From: Sinomonas atrocyanea
Lineage (GTDB): Bacteria; Actinomycetota; Actinomycetes; Actinomycetales; Micrococcaceae
Length of the DNA: 64,000 nucleotides
Direction: 5' to 3'
Assembly: GCF_030812675.1 (NCBI RefSeq)
Contig: NZ_JAUSTE010000003.1
Coordinates: 226,160 to 290,159 of the forward strand
Positions 1-7,376 of the stretch are shown here, one piece after another; positions within the stretch are counted from its first letter, which is position 1; each line of letters begins with the position of its first letter. The notes beneath the pieces were generated by a model that saw nothing but the letters and a program-made list of their open reading frames with translations, did no database searches and was not told the origin of the DNA. The translations under genes were made by a program, and so were the position numbers.

Positions 1-16
1 CTCTGAAAACGTTCCC

Positions 17-421
17 GTGCCGTTGAAAGCACTCATCGCCGCCGTCCTAGCTGCCGCGAAAGGCAAGGCGCCCACGCGACTGGGCATGGCCACCATCGGG
101 CGCTTCTCCCACGGAAGCTCCCAGACCCACTACGGGGCCCTCCTCGATGCCCTCGTCGAGCGGATACCGGCCGAGGTCTCCGCCATGGTGCCGGGTGACA
201 TCGACCCAACAGCCGCAGCACGGCTGCGCCAGGAGCTCCAAAAGCGTGACGAGACGATCTCAGAACTTAGGAGGGACCTCTCCGAGACCCTTGACCGCCA
301 CGCCTCACTGCAGAGGTACGCCCTTGCCCTCCACCATCAGGTCCGCGAGCAGGAGCAGCGAGACGCCACCGAGAGTGGCGCCTCCGTCCGGACGCTTCAC
401 GCCGTCGACGCCTGGGAATGA
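17..421 (+). CDS. hypothetical coiled-coil protein, probably 5'-partial
   Basis: I do not recognise this protein of about 134 residues. The reading frame stays open to the left edge of the window, so the GTG at 17 may be internal and the gene may begin outside. The N-terminal half (about residues 1-60) is compact and could hold a helix-turn-helix. Residues about 65-115 are rich in Arg, Glu, Gln and Leu with heptad-like spacing and look like a coiled coil (for example LRQELQKRDETISELRR). The layout recalls small DNA-binding proteins with a helical tail, but there is no diagnostic motif. It ends at a TGA before a 350-base non-coding stretch, so nothing in the window suggests an operon partner. 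Confidence 0.5.
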   Translation: MPLKALIAAVLAAAKGKAPTRLGMATIGRFSHGSSQTHYGALLDALVERIPAEVSAMVPGDIDPTAAARLRQELQKRDETISELRRDLSETLDRHASLQRYALALHHQVREQEQRDATESGASVRTLHAVDAWE

Positions 422-768
422 ATCCCTCAATGGTTCAGTGACACCGAAACGAACGGGTCTGAATTCGCTTCGATCACCCGCGCAAAAGCCTGCTGTGTGG
501 CTCCGCTGAATAGCGCCATGCTACCCCGCGGGTCAATTCGCTGAACTGATACTAAGGCCGGGAAACCGTGGGCCTCGGGCAAGGGGGAGCATTGGTCTCC
601 CGCTAGCCGGCCGTCCACCGGACGCTACGACGGCGCCCGCAGTGAGCTGCAAGTCCGAGATTTCGGAGGCGTCTGTTTCCCCTGTGGACCGCCCGAGAAG
701 ATGCCCGGTGAGCGGGCGGGGGCAATTAACACGGCAGGGACGGTGCCGTCTAGGTCTGGGACCTTCGC
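422..768. other. intergenic stretch, nothing recognised
   Basis: About 350 bases between two convergent genes. I see no convincing gene, RNA or strong hairpin here. Short open frames on both strands lack ribosome-binding sites and look accidental. Confidence 0.4.
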
Positions 769-1464
769 TTATTTCATCCCTAGCCAGTTCAGCGCGGCAT
801 CGCCAGCGACTACCGTCCCCACACTGGCCACCCACGAGGCCCAGCCAACTCTCCGAGTGCGCCTGTCTGCGTACAGCTTGGCTTCGCTCCGGCGCTCAAT
901 GACGGGCCGGTTTCGCCGACGCTCCCACGCCGTCATCGGTCGACAATGCTCATCGAGGAGCTTCCGGAGCTCGTCGGCGGAGGCGTGGTCGTCCGGTCCA
1001 GGTTCGGCGGGCAGAAAGGATCGGATCACCACGAAGGCTTCCTCGGACAATGGCCCGCTGGAAACCCGCTCCGGTTCTGCAAGCAGCGCAACCGAGACGG
1101 ATTGAGGATGGGCGACGGCCCCGTCATCGGAGGCTATTGGGCGCTTCTCAGCCTCGAGCGTCACCGCTTGGAGGGCGCGGTCCGGCTGTTCGAGGAGGGC
1201 CTGATGCGAATCCGCCCATGCAATGTTGCCCAGAAGCGCCCTTACTGTGCCGCCGGCTCCAGCGAACTCTTCCAGCCGCGCCCACACCGCTTTGAGTCCC
1301 TCGGCATCCCGGAACCTAAGGGGCCAGGAGCGGTAGACCCCCGACGTTCGCACGTAGACCTCCGGCTGCCATGGGCGGCCGGTGGACGGAGTGAAATGCA
1401 CCCAGCCGTCGACCGGACCGTTCCATGAAGCCAGTGGTGCGCGAAAGAAGTTCCCCCAACCCAT
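769..1464 (-). CDS. hypothetical protein, 231 aa
   Basis: The protein is Trp- and Arg-rich and I cannot place it in a family. Its opening (MGWGNFFRAPLASWNG) has no signal peptide. The middle part (about residues 50-150) alternates short helices and strands. The last 25 residues (GWASWVASVGTVVAGD region) are hydrophobic and could form a C-terminal membrane anchor. The only support is the length of the frame and actinobacterial-looking composition, and the ribosome-binding site before the ATG is weak. It lies alone, with a 17-base inverted repeat 53 bases upstream. Confidence 0.5.
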   Translation of the reverse strand: MGWGNFFRAPLASWNGPVDGWVHFTPSTGRPWQPEVYVRTSGVYRSWPLRFRDAEGLKAVWARLEEFAGAGGTVRALLGNIAWADSHQALLEQPDRALQAVTLEAEKRPIASDDGAVAHPQSVSVALLAEPERVSSGPLSEEAFVVIRSFLPAEPGPDDHASADELRKLLDEHCRPMTAWERRRNRPVIERRSEAKLYADRRTRRVGWASWVASVGTVVAGDAALNWLGMK

Positions 1465-1516
1465 GGCACAGAGCCTAACCGGATCAGCAGTCAGGTCCCT
1501 CGCAGCCCCGCCCGCG

Positions 1517-1533
1517 ATCGTTTTGGAAACGAT
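1517..1533. promoter_or_regulatory. inverted repeat, possible operator
   Basis: Perfect 7-base arms ATCGTTT and AAACGAT flank a 3-base centre. The repeat lies 53 bases upstream of the minus-strand gene at 769-1464, where an operator would be expected. No T-run follows on either strand, so a terminator is less likely. Confidence 0.3.
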
Positions 1534-1696
1534 GGTTTGCGAGACGGAAAGAGTTGGACCTCGCGCCCGCGCGAATCTTCAGGGTTCGTCTTGTAACGCT
1601 TGGCGTGTACGCGCCTTTGTTCTGGTTCCCCCCGTTCTTGATCCGGTCGCGAGGCGCGGCGCCCAGCCCCCCTCCGGCCCGGCGGGGAGGGAGCGC

Positions 1697-2890
1697 CTAC
1701 TCGCCCGGGACGACCGCCGCGGCCACCGCGGCGGTGACGGCGGGGGCGACGCGGGGGTCGAGGGGGCTGGGGACGATGTAGTCGGCGGAGAGCCCGTCGA
1801 GGGCGAGCCCGGCGATCGCGCGGGCGGCGGCGATCTTCATCGCCGGGGTGATCCGGCGCGCCCCCGCGTCCAGGGCGCCGCGGAAGATCCCCGGGAAGGC
1901 GAGCACGTTGTTGATCTGGTTCGGGAAGTCGCTGCGGCCGGTGGCCACGACGGCCGCGTGGCGGGCGGCGACGTCCGGGGCGACCTCGGGGTCCGGGTTG
2001 GACAGGGCGAACACGATCGCGCCCTCGGCCATCCCGGCCAGGTGCTCCTCCGGGACCGTCGAGGACGAGACCCCGATGAACACGTCCGCCCCGGCCAGCG
2101 CCTCCGCCGTGCCGCCGGCAACCCGGCGCGGGTTGGTCCGGGCAGCGTACTCGGCCTTCATCGCGTTCCTCGGCTCGGCCAGATCGCCGCGGCCGGCGTG
2201 GATGGCGCCCTTGGAGTCGAGCAGGACCACGTCGGTCAGGCCCGAGGCGAGCAGGATCTCGGCGATCGCGATCCCGGCTGCCCCGGCGCCGGCGATCACG
2301 GCCCGCATCGAGGACAGCTCCTTGCCCACCACCGTCGCGGCATTCGTCAGCGCCGCCAGGACCACCACGGCAGTGCCGTGCTGGTCATCGTGCATCACCG
2401 GCATGTCCAGGGCCTCGATCAGCCGGGCCTCGAGCTCGAAACAGCGCGGCGCGGCGACGTCCTCGAGGTTCACCGCCCCGAATGATGGCGCGATCCGCAC
2501 AATCGTCTCGACGATCTCGTCCACGTCCGTCGTGTCCAGCACGATCGGGATAGAGTCCAGCCCGGCGAAGGTCTTGAACAGGGCGCTCTTGCCCTCCATC
2601 ACCGGCAGCGACGCCGACGGGCCGATGTCCCCCAGCCCCAGCACCGCCGTCCCGTCCGAGACCACCGCGACCAGCCGCGAGGCCCACGTGTGCGTCCGGG
2701 CCAGAGAGGGGTCGGCCGCGATCGCGCGGGACACCTGCGCGACTCCGGGCGTGTACGCGATCGAGAGGTCCCGCTTCGTCGCGAGCGGGCGCTCCACCGC
2801 GACGGAGAGCTTCCCGCCCTCGTGCGCGGCGAAGATCTCCTCCGAGCTGATCGCGTCGACGGAACGAACGAACTTGGCGCTGGCAGTCAT
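1697..2890 (-). CDS. NAD(P)-dependent malic enzyme, short bacterial form
   Basis: Oxidatively decarboxylates malate to pyruvate in the cytoplasm. At 397 residues it has the malic N domain (about 1-165) and the NAD-binding C domain (about 170-390) but no phosphotransacetylase extension. Visible motifs are SDGTAVLGLGDIG, the metal-ligand region MHDDQHGTA and the nucleotide loop GAGAAGIAIAE. The ATG is preceded by AAGGAGA at good spacing. It is co-directional with, and downstream of, the MHS permease at 3061-4398. It may connect C4 acids produced or imported by this cluster to pyruvate, or it may serve housekeeping metabolism. The pyridine nucleotide preference cannot be read from the sequence. 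Confidence 0.92.
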   Translation of the reverse strand: MTASAKFVRSVDAISSEEIFAAHEGGKLSVAVERPLATKRDLSIAYTPGVAQVSRAIAADPSLARTHTWASRLVAVVSDGTAVLGLGDIGPSASLPVMEGKSALFKTFAGLDSIPIVLDTTDVDEIVETIVRIAPSFGAVNLEDVAAPRCFELEARLIEALDMPVMHDDQHGTAVVVLAALTNAATVVGKELSSMRAVIAGAGAAGIAIAEILLASGLTDVVLLDSKGAIHAGRGDLAEPRNAMKAEYAARTNPRRVAGGTAEALAGADVFIGVSSSTVPEEHLAGMAEGAIVFALSNPDPEVAPDVAARHAAVVATGRSDFPNQINNVLAFPGIFRGALDAGARRITPAMKIAAARAIAGLALDGLSADYIVPSPLDPRVAPAVTAAVAAAVVPGE

Positions 2891-3060
2891 GTTGTCTCCT
2901 TGGATGGTGGGTTTCCCGCCCTGTTCGCGGCGGGCGCCTGGTTGGAAGGTCAGGTGTAGTCAGAACGGCATCCGACCATTGAGAGCGGCCCAATGGCCGC
3001 GGGGAAGAACATGGGCCCCGAGCAGGATCGCTGCCCGGGGCCCGTGGATGCCGAACCGTC

Positions 3061-4398
3061 TCAGATGGCTGCAGCCCTGGACGCCTCTTCGGCCTGGGCC
3101 TGCTGGCCCACTTCTCGTCGGCCCCAACCGCCCGGCAGGAGTGCCACAGACACCATCGAGATGACGGACACGATCACCATGTAGACCACGATCGAGTCGC
3201 TGGTCCCGGTGGAGGCCAGGAGTGCAGTGGCGATCATCGGGGCGAAGGCGGAGCCGGCGATCTGACTGATCGTGTAGCCCACCGATGCCCCGGAGTACCG
3301 GACCTCGGGCGAGAAGACGAGCGCGAAGAGCGACCCCGTCACACCGGCGGCCGGGGCCATGGCGACGCCGAATACCAGGACCACGGCGACGAGGAAGTTC
3401 AAAACGCTGCCAGTGTTGATCAGCATGAATGCCGGCCAGATCACCGCGCCCATGGCAGTGGCTCCGAGGAAGTACATCGTCTTCCGCCCCCACTTGTCGG
3501 AGAGTGCGCCGAAAACGGGGTAGAGGACGACAGCGACGAGTCCGGCGGCGAAGACGCTCAGGAGCACGGCCACCCGGTCGATCTTCACGCTGGCGGTGGC
3601 GTAGCTGACCAGGTACGACATCGTGATGTAGGCGAAGACGCCCTGGCTCAGGTACGTTCCGGCGACCAGGAAGATCTCCTTGGGGTGCTTCCGGAACGCG
3701 GCGGCGATCGGGACGCGGACGAGGTCCTGCTTCTGCCGGGCGGCCGCGAAGGCGGGACTCTCGGCGATGGTCAGGCGGATGACGAGGCCCACTGCGACCA
3801 GCAGCGCGCTGATCAGGAACGGGATGCGCCAGCCCCAGGCGAGGAACTGGTCATTCGGCAGGAGCGCCATGAGGAGGAACGCGACCGTGGCCAGGCTCGT
3901 CCCGGCTGGGGCGCCCATCTGCGGGAAGGCGCCGTAGAACCCCTTCTTGCCCCGCGGTGCGTGCTCCACCGCCATCAGAGTGGCACCGCCCCACTCGCCG
4001 CCCACCATGAATCCCTGGACGAGGCGGAGGACAGTCAGCAGGATGGGCGCGGCCAGGCCGATCTGGGCGTACCCGGGAAGAAGTCCCATGAGGAACGTCG
4101 AAGCGCCCATGCCCACGAGCGAGATCACGAGCATCTTCTTGCGCCCCACACGGTCACCGAAGTGCCCGAAGACGATCCCGCCGAGGGGGCGGGCGAGGAA
4201 GCCCACTCCGAAGGTGGCGAATGCCAGCAGCGAGCCGAGCAGCGGCGTTGCCTCGGGGAAGAAGAGCTTTGGGAAGACGAGGGCGGCCGCCGTTCCGTAG
4301 ATGAAGAAGTCGTAGTACTCGATGGTGGTTCCGATGAGGCTTGCTGCGGCGACGCGCGCCGGCGTTCCCGATCGGCCCGGAGATGTCGTCGTCGACAT
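3061..4398 (-). CDS. MFS transporter, metabolite:H+ symporter (MHS) family
   Basis: A proton-coupled importer of organic acids in the cytoplasmic membrane. The opening IEYYDFFIYGTAAALVFP is typical of the MHS family (ShiA, KgtP, PcaT relatives). The loop 2-3 motif GHFGDRVGRKKM is intact, and about 12 hydrophobic segments follow across 445 residues. I chose the ATG at 4398 because it has AAGGAGAG just upstream and starts at the conserved N-terminus. The open frame could extend 39 codons further, but that part would cover the putative operator. The gene diverges from the MDR oxidoreductase, and the control region carries CTAGCATGCCAGTAG, shared with the hydroxylase promoter. It therefore probably imports the aromatic acid degraded by this island. 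Confidence 0.88.
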   Translation of the reverse strand: MSTTTSPGRSGTPARVAAASLIGTTIEYYDFFIYGTAAALVFPKLFFPEATPLLGSLLAFATFGVGFLARPLGGIVFGHFGDRVGRKKMLVISLVGMGASTFLMGLLPGYAQIGLAAPILLTVLRLVQGFMVGGEWGGATLMAVEHAPRGKKGFYGAFPQMGAPAGTSLATVAFLLMALLPNDQFLAWGWRIPFLISALLVAVGLVIRLTIAESPAFAAARQKQDLVRVPIAAAFRKHPKEIFLVAGTYLSQGVFAYITMSYLVSYATASVKIDRVAVLLSVFAAGLVAVVLYPVFGALSDKWGRKTMYFLGATAMGAVIWPAFMLINTGSVLNFLVAVVLVFGVAMAPAAGVTGSLFALVFSPEVRYSGASVGYTISQIAGSAFAPMIATALLASTGTSDSIVVYMVIVSVISMVSVALLPGGWGRREVGQQAQAEEASRAAAI

Positions 4399-4442
4399 AC
4401 TGCTCTCCTTGGTGCGGTGGATGGGTCTCATGCATTGGTCTT

Positions 4443-4457
4443 CTAGCATGCCAGTAG
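4443..4457. promoter_or_regulatory. putative GntR operator, copy 1
   Basis: CTAGCATGCCAGTAG lies 45 bases upstream of the permease start and in the divergent control region. It differs by one base from the element at 7321-7335 before the hydroxylase gene. Confidence 0.5.
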
Positions 4458-4502
4458 CAAAAGTAAGACAGGTCACACTCACATGCAAGAGGCAAGAATG
4501 CT

Positions 4503-4518
4503 TGCATGCCAGCATGCT
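4503..4518. promoter_or_regulatory. paired GCATGC elements, possible second GntR site
   Basis: Two GCATGC hexamers, each its own palindrome, are separated by CA. The run GCATGCCAG also occurs in the operator candidate at 4443-4457. The site lies about 72 bases upstream of the MDR gene start. Confidence 0.35.
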
Positions 4519-4589
4519 TGTTTGTAGCGTGGATCACAGCCGGTGCAATCGCACCGATGCCTTCTCCCCACTGCTGCAAAGGAGCAGAG

Positions 4590-5702
4590 ATGAGCCTGAT
4601 GCAGGCTGCGCGCCTCCACGAGGTTGGCAAGCCCTTCCAGATCGACCAGATCGAGAAGCCCGCTCCCGGGCCGAACGACGTGATCGTAGAGGTCAAGGCA
4701 TGCAACGTCGTGCCGAACCTGCGCAACGTCATCACGACCTACCCGGAGTGGTTCCCATTCCTGCCGCTCCCGAAGCTTCCCGCCATCTACGGGCTCGATG
4801 CCGCCGGCGTCGTCTCGGCCGTCGGTTCGCAGGTGCGCAACGTCAAGCCCGGAGACCGGGTGTACGTCAACCCGGGACGCGACTCGGGCGACTCGCACGC
4901 CTCCCGGCGCGGGGAGCGGATCAATGACCCGGCCTACACCTTCCAGGGCTACTTCGGCTTCGGCCCGGGCTCCCAGGAGATCTTCGAGGACTACCCCCAC
5001 GGGGGCTTCTGCGAGTTCATGAAGGCCCCGGCCGACGGCGTCGTGGTCCTCCCTGAGAGCATCTCCTTCGAGGAGGCCTGCCGATTCGGGTATCTGGGAA
5101 CGTCGTACTCGGCGCTGAAGAAGGCCGGGGCCGGGGCCGGCATGTCAGTGCTGGTGCACGGTGGGACCGGCACGCTCGGCCTCGGCGCGGTGCTCAACGC
5201 ACTGGGCATGGGTGCGACCAAGGTCTTCGCCGTCGCCCGAGACCGCGAGCTCCTCGAGCGTGTGCGGCAGCTCGATCCGCGCCGGGTGCACACGCTCTCC
5301 TACGGCGACGAGCCCGAAGGCGACTGGGTCCGCCGGCACACCGGCGGCCTCGGCGCGGACATCTTCGTCGACGCGATCGGCCCGGGCGCTCCGAAGGAGA
5401 CCACGCTCTCCGGGATCGAGTCCCTCCGGCGCGGCGGCCGCATGGCCAGCATCGGCGGCATGTCGGAAGAACTGCCGGTCGAGATGTTCCGGCTCATGTG
5501 CTTCCAGATCAGCATCATCGGCTCCCTCTGGTTCACCGTGGGGGATGCCCAGGACATGGCCGAGATGGCAGCCGCGGGCACGCTCGACCTCTCCGTCTTC
5601 GAGCACGAGGTCTATCCGCTGTCCGAGGTGAACGAGGCCCTGGACGCGGTCGAGAAGCGCAAGGGCGGCTTCACCAATGTCGTCGTCACCCCCGGAAGCT
5701 AA
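4590..5702 (+). CDS. MDR-family oxidoreductase (zinc-ADH-like) lacking zinc ligands
   Basis: A 370-residue medium-chain dehydrogenase/reductase with a GroES-like N domain (about 1-155) and a Rossmann domain (about 160-330; nucleotide loop GGTGTLGLG). Cys38 sits where the first catalytic zinc ligand would be, but the usual His-Glu pair is Leu69-Asp70, and no four-cysteine structural zinc lobe is visible. Zinc-free quinone-oxidoreductase-like chemistry is therefore more likely than classical alcohol oxidation. The ATG at 4590 has AAGGAG upstream. It is followed by the isochorismatase-like gene 10 bases later and is divergent from the permease, so it is probably co-regulated with them. The substrate is unknown. 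Confidence 0.82.
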   Translation: MSLMQAARLHEVGKPFQIDQIEKPAPGPNDVIVEVKACNVVPNLRNVITTYPEWFPFLPLPKLPAIYGLDAAGVVSAVGSQVRNVKPGDRVYVNPGRDSGDSHASRRGERINDPAYTFQGYFGFGPGSQEIFEDYPHGGFCEFMKAPADGVVVLPESISFEEACRFGYLGTSYSALKKAGAGAGMSVLVHGGTGTLGLGAVLNALGMGATKVFAVARDRELLERVRQLDPRRVHTLSYGDEPEGDWVRRHTGGLGADIFVDAIGPGAPKETTLSGIESLRRGGRMASIGGMSEELPVEMFRLMCFQISIIGSLWFTVGDAQDMAEMAAAGTLDLSVFEHEVYPLSEVNEALDAVEKRKGGFTNVVVTPGS

Positions 5703-5712
5703 GGAGCCGGCC

Positions 5713-6321
5713 ATGGAACTCGATCCCACCACGACCGCTGTCCTCGCAATCCACTGCCAGGGCGACGTCATCAGCGCCGAGGGCGCCTTCGCTCCCTTCT
5801 TCTTCGACGAAGTCTGGCGACGCAAGGTGGTCCAGAAGGTCGGCGACCTGCTCGACGCCGCGCGCGCAGCAGGCAGCACGATCGTGTACACCCGGGTGGC
5901 CTTCCGCCCCGACTACACCGACCTCGTCCCCAACTCGCCCCTGCTGCAGGGCGTCGTCCAGGGAGGGTCCTTGAAGGAGGGCAGCCCTCTCGCCGAGATC
6001 GTGGAGCCCCTCACGCCGCACCCGGACGACGCCGTCGTCACGCATCAGTCCGTCGGAGGCATGACCCCCGAACTGGAGGCGCTCCTCGCGGGGCGCGGCA
6101 TCAAGACGGTGCTCGTGGCGGGAGTGGCCACGAACGTCAGCGTCGAGAGCACTGCGCGCGCCGCCGTCGACCGGGGCTACCAGGTCTTCATCGTCGAGGA
6201 CGCCTGCTCCGCGGCCACCGCCGCGGTCCATGAGGCGGCGGTCGAGTCGATGGGGCTGCTCGCCCCGTCGGTGCAGGTCGCCGACGTGGCCCGCGCCTTC
6301 GCACCCGCCCACAGCGCGTGA
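5713..6321 (+). CDS. isochorismatase-fold (cysteine hydrolase) protein without the catalytic triad
   Basis: The fold is clear over 202 residues: the opening strand TTAVLAIHCQGDV, a central region near residue 110 and the signature GVATNVSVESTARAA. In this family the catalytic residues are Asp, Lys and Cys. Here the aligned positions read His14, His111 and Ser143. All three are changed, so normal amidase or nicotinamidase chemistry is unlikely. It may be a binding or scaffold protein, or a hydrolase with a different mechanism. The ATG at 5713 has AAGGAG upstream, and the gene follows the MDR gene closely as one operon. A G/C-rich hairpin lies directly after the stop. Confidence 0.82.
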   Translation: MELDPTTTAVLAIHCQGDVISAEGAFAPFFFDEVWRRKVVQKVGDLLDAARAAGSTIVYTRVAFRPDYTDLVPNSPLLQGVVQGGSLKEGSPLAEIVEPLTPHPDDAVVTHQSVGGMTPELEALLAGRGIKTVLVAGVATNVSVESTARAAVDRGYQVFIVEDACSAATAAVHEAAVESMGLLAPSVQVADVARAFAPAHSA

Positions 6322-6327
6322 CAACTC

Positions 6328-6361
6328 GGGTGGGGGCCGGCGGCGCTGCTGGTCCCCACCC
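6328..6361 (+). terminator. hairpin after the isochorismatase-like gene
   Basis: Arms of 11 bases (GGGTGGGGGCC against GGTCCCCACCC, one G-T wobble) with a 12-base loop, beginning 7 bases after the stop codon. There is no T-run. It probably ends or weakens the transcript from the MDR operon before the GntR gene. Confidence 0.5.
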
Positions 6362-6380
6362 CTCGCGAAGGAGCTGGAAT

Positions 6381-6388
6381 ACTAGCAT
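6381..6388. promoter_or_regulatory. half-site resembling the GntR operator
   Basis: ACTAGCAT lies right before the GntR start codon and matches the left half of CTAGCATGCYAGTAG. If used, it would allow autoregulation. Confidence 0.3.
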
Positions 6389-6389
6389 T

Positions 6390-7112
6390 ATGGCCAACGA
6401 CCTCTTCTCATCCTCAGCACAGGCGGCCCCTGCCGCCGGCGGCCGGCTGTCCGCCCACGTGTACGCCGCAGTGAAGACCCGTCTGCTCGAGGGTGAGATC
6501 CGCGCAGGCGCGCGCCTGTCCGTCGCTGACCTGCGAGGGGAATTCGGGGTCAGCAAGCAGCCCGTGATGGAGGCGCTCCGTCTCCTTGCCGGCGACGGAC
6601 TCGTCGAGATCCTCCCTCAGATCGGCTGCGTCGTCACCGCATACCCCCAGCAGGAGGTCCACGACTTCTTCCGCATGTTCGCCGGGTTCGAAGGCGCCAT
6701 CGCGGCGGTCGCGGCCACGCGGAGCACCCCGCAGGCCATCCGTGACCTCGACGCCATCTCGGCTCGGATCGACGAGGTCGCGCAGAACCCGGACGACCTC
6801 GTGCGGGCCCGCGGATACCGGGAGCTCAACCGCCAGTTCCACGAGCAGATCCACCGGATGGCCGCTTCACGGATCATCACGACCACCAGCCGGCGCATGT
6901 GGGACCTCAGCGACTTCCTCATCAACACCCATGGCGCACCCCATCCCCTGGCCTCCCATATCGACGAGCGGCAGCGGGACCACAACCGCATCCGGGAAGC
7001 CCTCGACGCCCAAGACCCGGTCGCAGCGGAGGCCGAGATGGAGCGGCACATCCTCGAGACCACCTCGCTCTTCGAGGAAGCCCCGCAGCGGATGGGGGAG
7101 CGCGCCTCGTAG
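6390..7112 (+). CDS. GntR-family regulator, FadR/FCD type
   Basis: A 240-residue regulator with an N-terminal winged helix-turn-helix (about residues 18-85; LRGEFGVSKQPVMEALRLL) and a C-terminal helical FCD ligand-binding domain (about 95-225) with the usual scattered His and Asp residues, such as LNRQFHEQIHRMA. The ATG at 6390 has AAGGAG upstream. FCD regulators of aromatic clusters usually repress until an acid intermediate binds. It sits between the accessory operon and the main degradative operon, with matching operator-like elements at 4443 and 7321 and a half-site at its own start. Control of both flanking units is an inference from position. Confidence 0.88.
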   Translation: MANDLFSSSAQAAPAAGGRLSAHVYAAVKTRLLEGEIRAGARLSVADLRGEFGVSKQPVMEALRLLAGDGLVEILPQIGCVVTAYPQQEVHDFFRMFAGFEGAIAAVAATRSTPQAIRDLDAISARIDEVAQNPDDLVRARGYRELNRQFHEQIHRMAASRIITTTSRRMWDLSDFLINTHGAPHPLASHIDERQRDHNRIREALDAQDPVAAEAEMERHILETTSLFEEAPQRMGERAS

Positions 7113-7263
7113 CGCTTCAGCACCTCGACTACGGGAGGCGGCGGCATCCGCCACTCGCAACGGAGCCGGACGCGGTGTCGCACCGGGCGCCGTCCCCGTC
7201 CCCGTCCGCGGAAGCTGGCGGCTGTGGGCGCTGCCTGAGCCCGACCCACCGCTCCATTCGACC

Positions 7264-7291
7264 GGCCCCCTCCTAACTGCTGGAGGGGGCC
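7264..7291 (+). terminator. terminator after the GntR gene
   Basis: Perfect 10-base arms GGCCCCCTCC and GGAGGGGGCC with an 8-base loop, about 150 bases after the GntR stop and just before the promoter region of the main catabolic operon. Confidence 0.65.
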
Positions 7292-7320
7292 TCACTCATC
7301 CCCGGCCTCTTGTTTACCGG

Positions 7321-7335
7321 CTAGCATGCTAGTAG
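7321..7335. promoter_or_regulatory. putative GntR operator, copy 2
   Basis: CTAGCATGCTAGTAG contains the perfect 12-base palindrome CTAGCATGCTAG. It lies 42 bases upstream of the hydroxylase start, a position suited to repression. Its partner copy is at 4443-4457. Confidence 0.55.
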
Positions 7336-7376
7336 TCTTGAAGGCATGCCGCAGATCACACAAGGACGTGAGGGCC

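Noticed and set aside
1382..3164. Long plus-strand open frames opposite the malic enzyme and permease genes
   Set aside because: They are antisense frames produced by high GC at third positions. They lack ribosome-binding sites and protein-like composition, while the minus-strand frames encode recognisable enzymes.
5713..6321. Nicotinamidase or maleamate amidohydrolase assignment for the isochorismatase-fold gene
   Set aside because: Those enzymes need the Asp-Lys-Cys triad, which is absent here.
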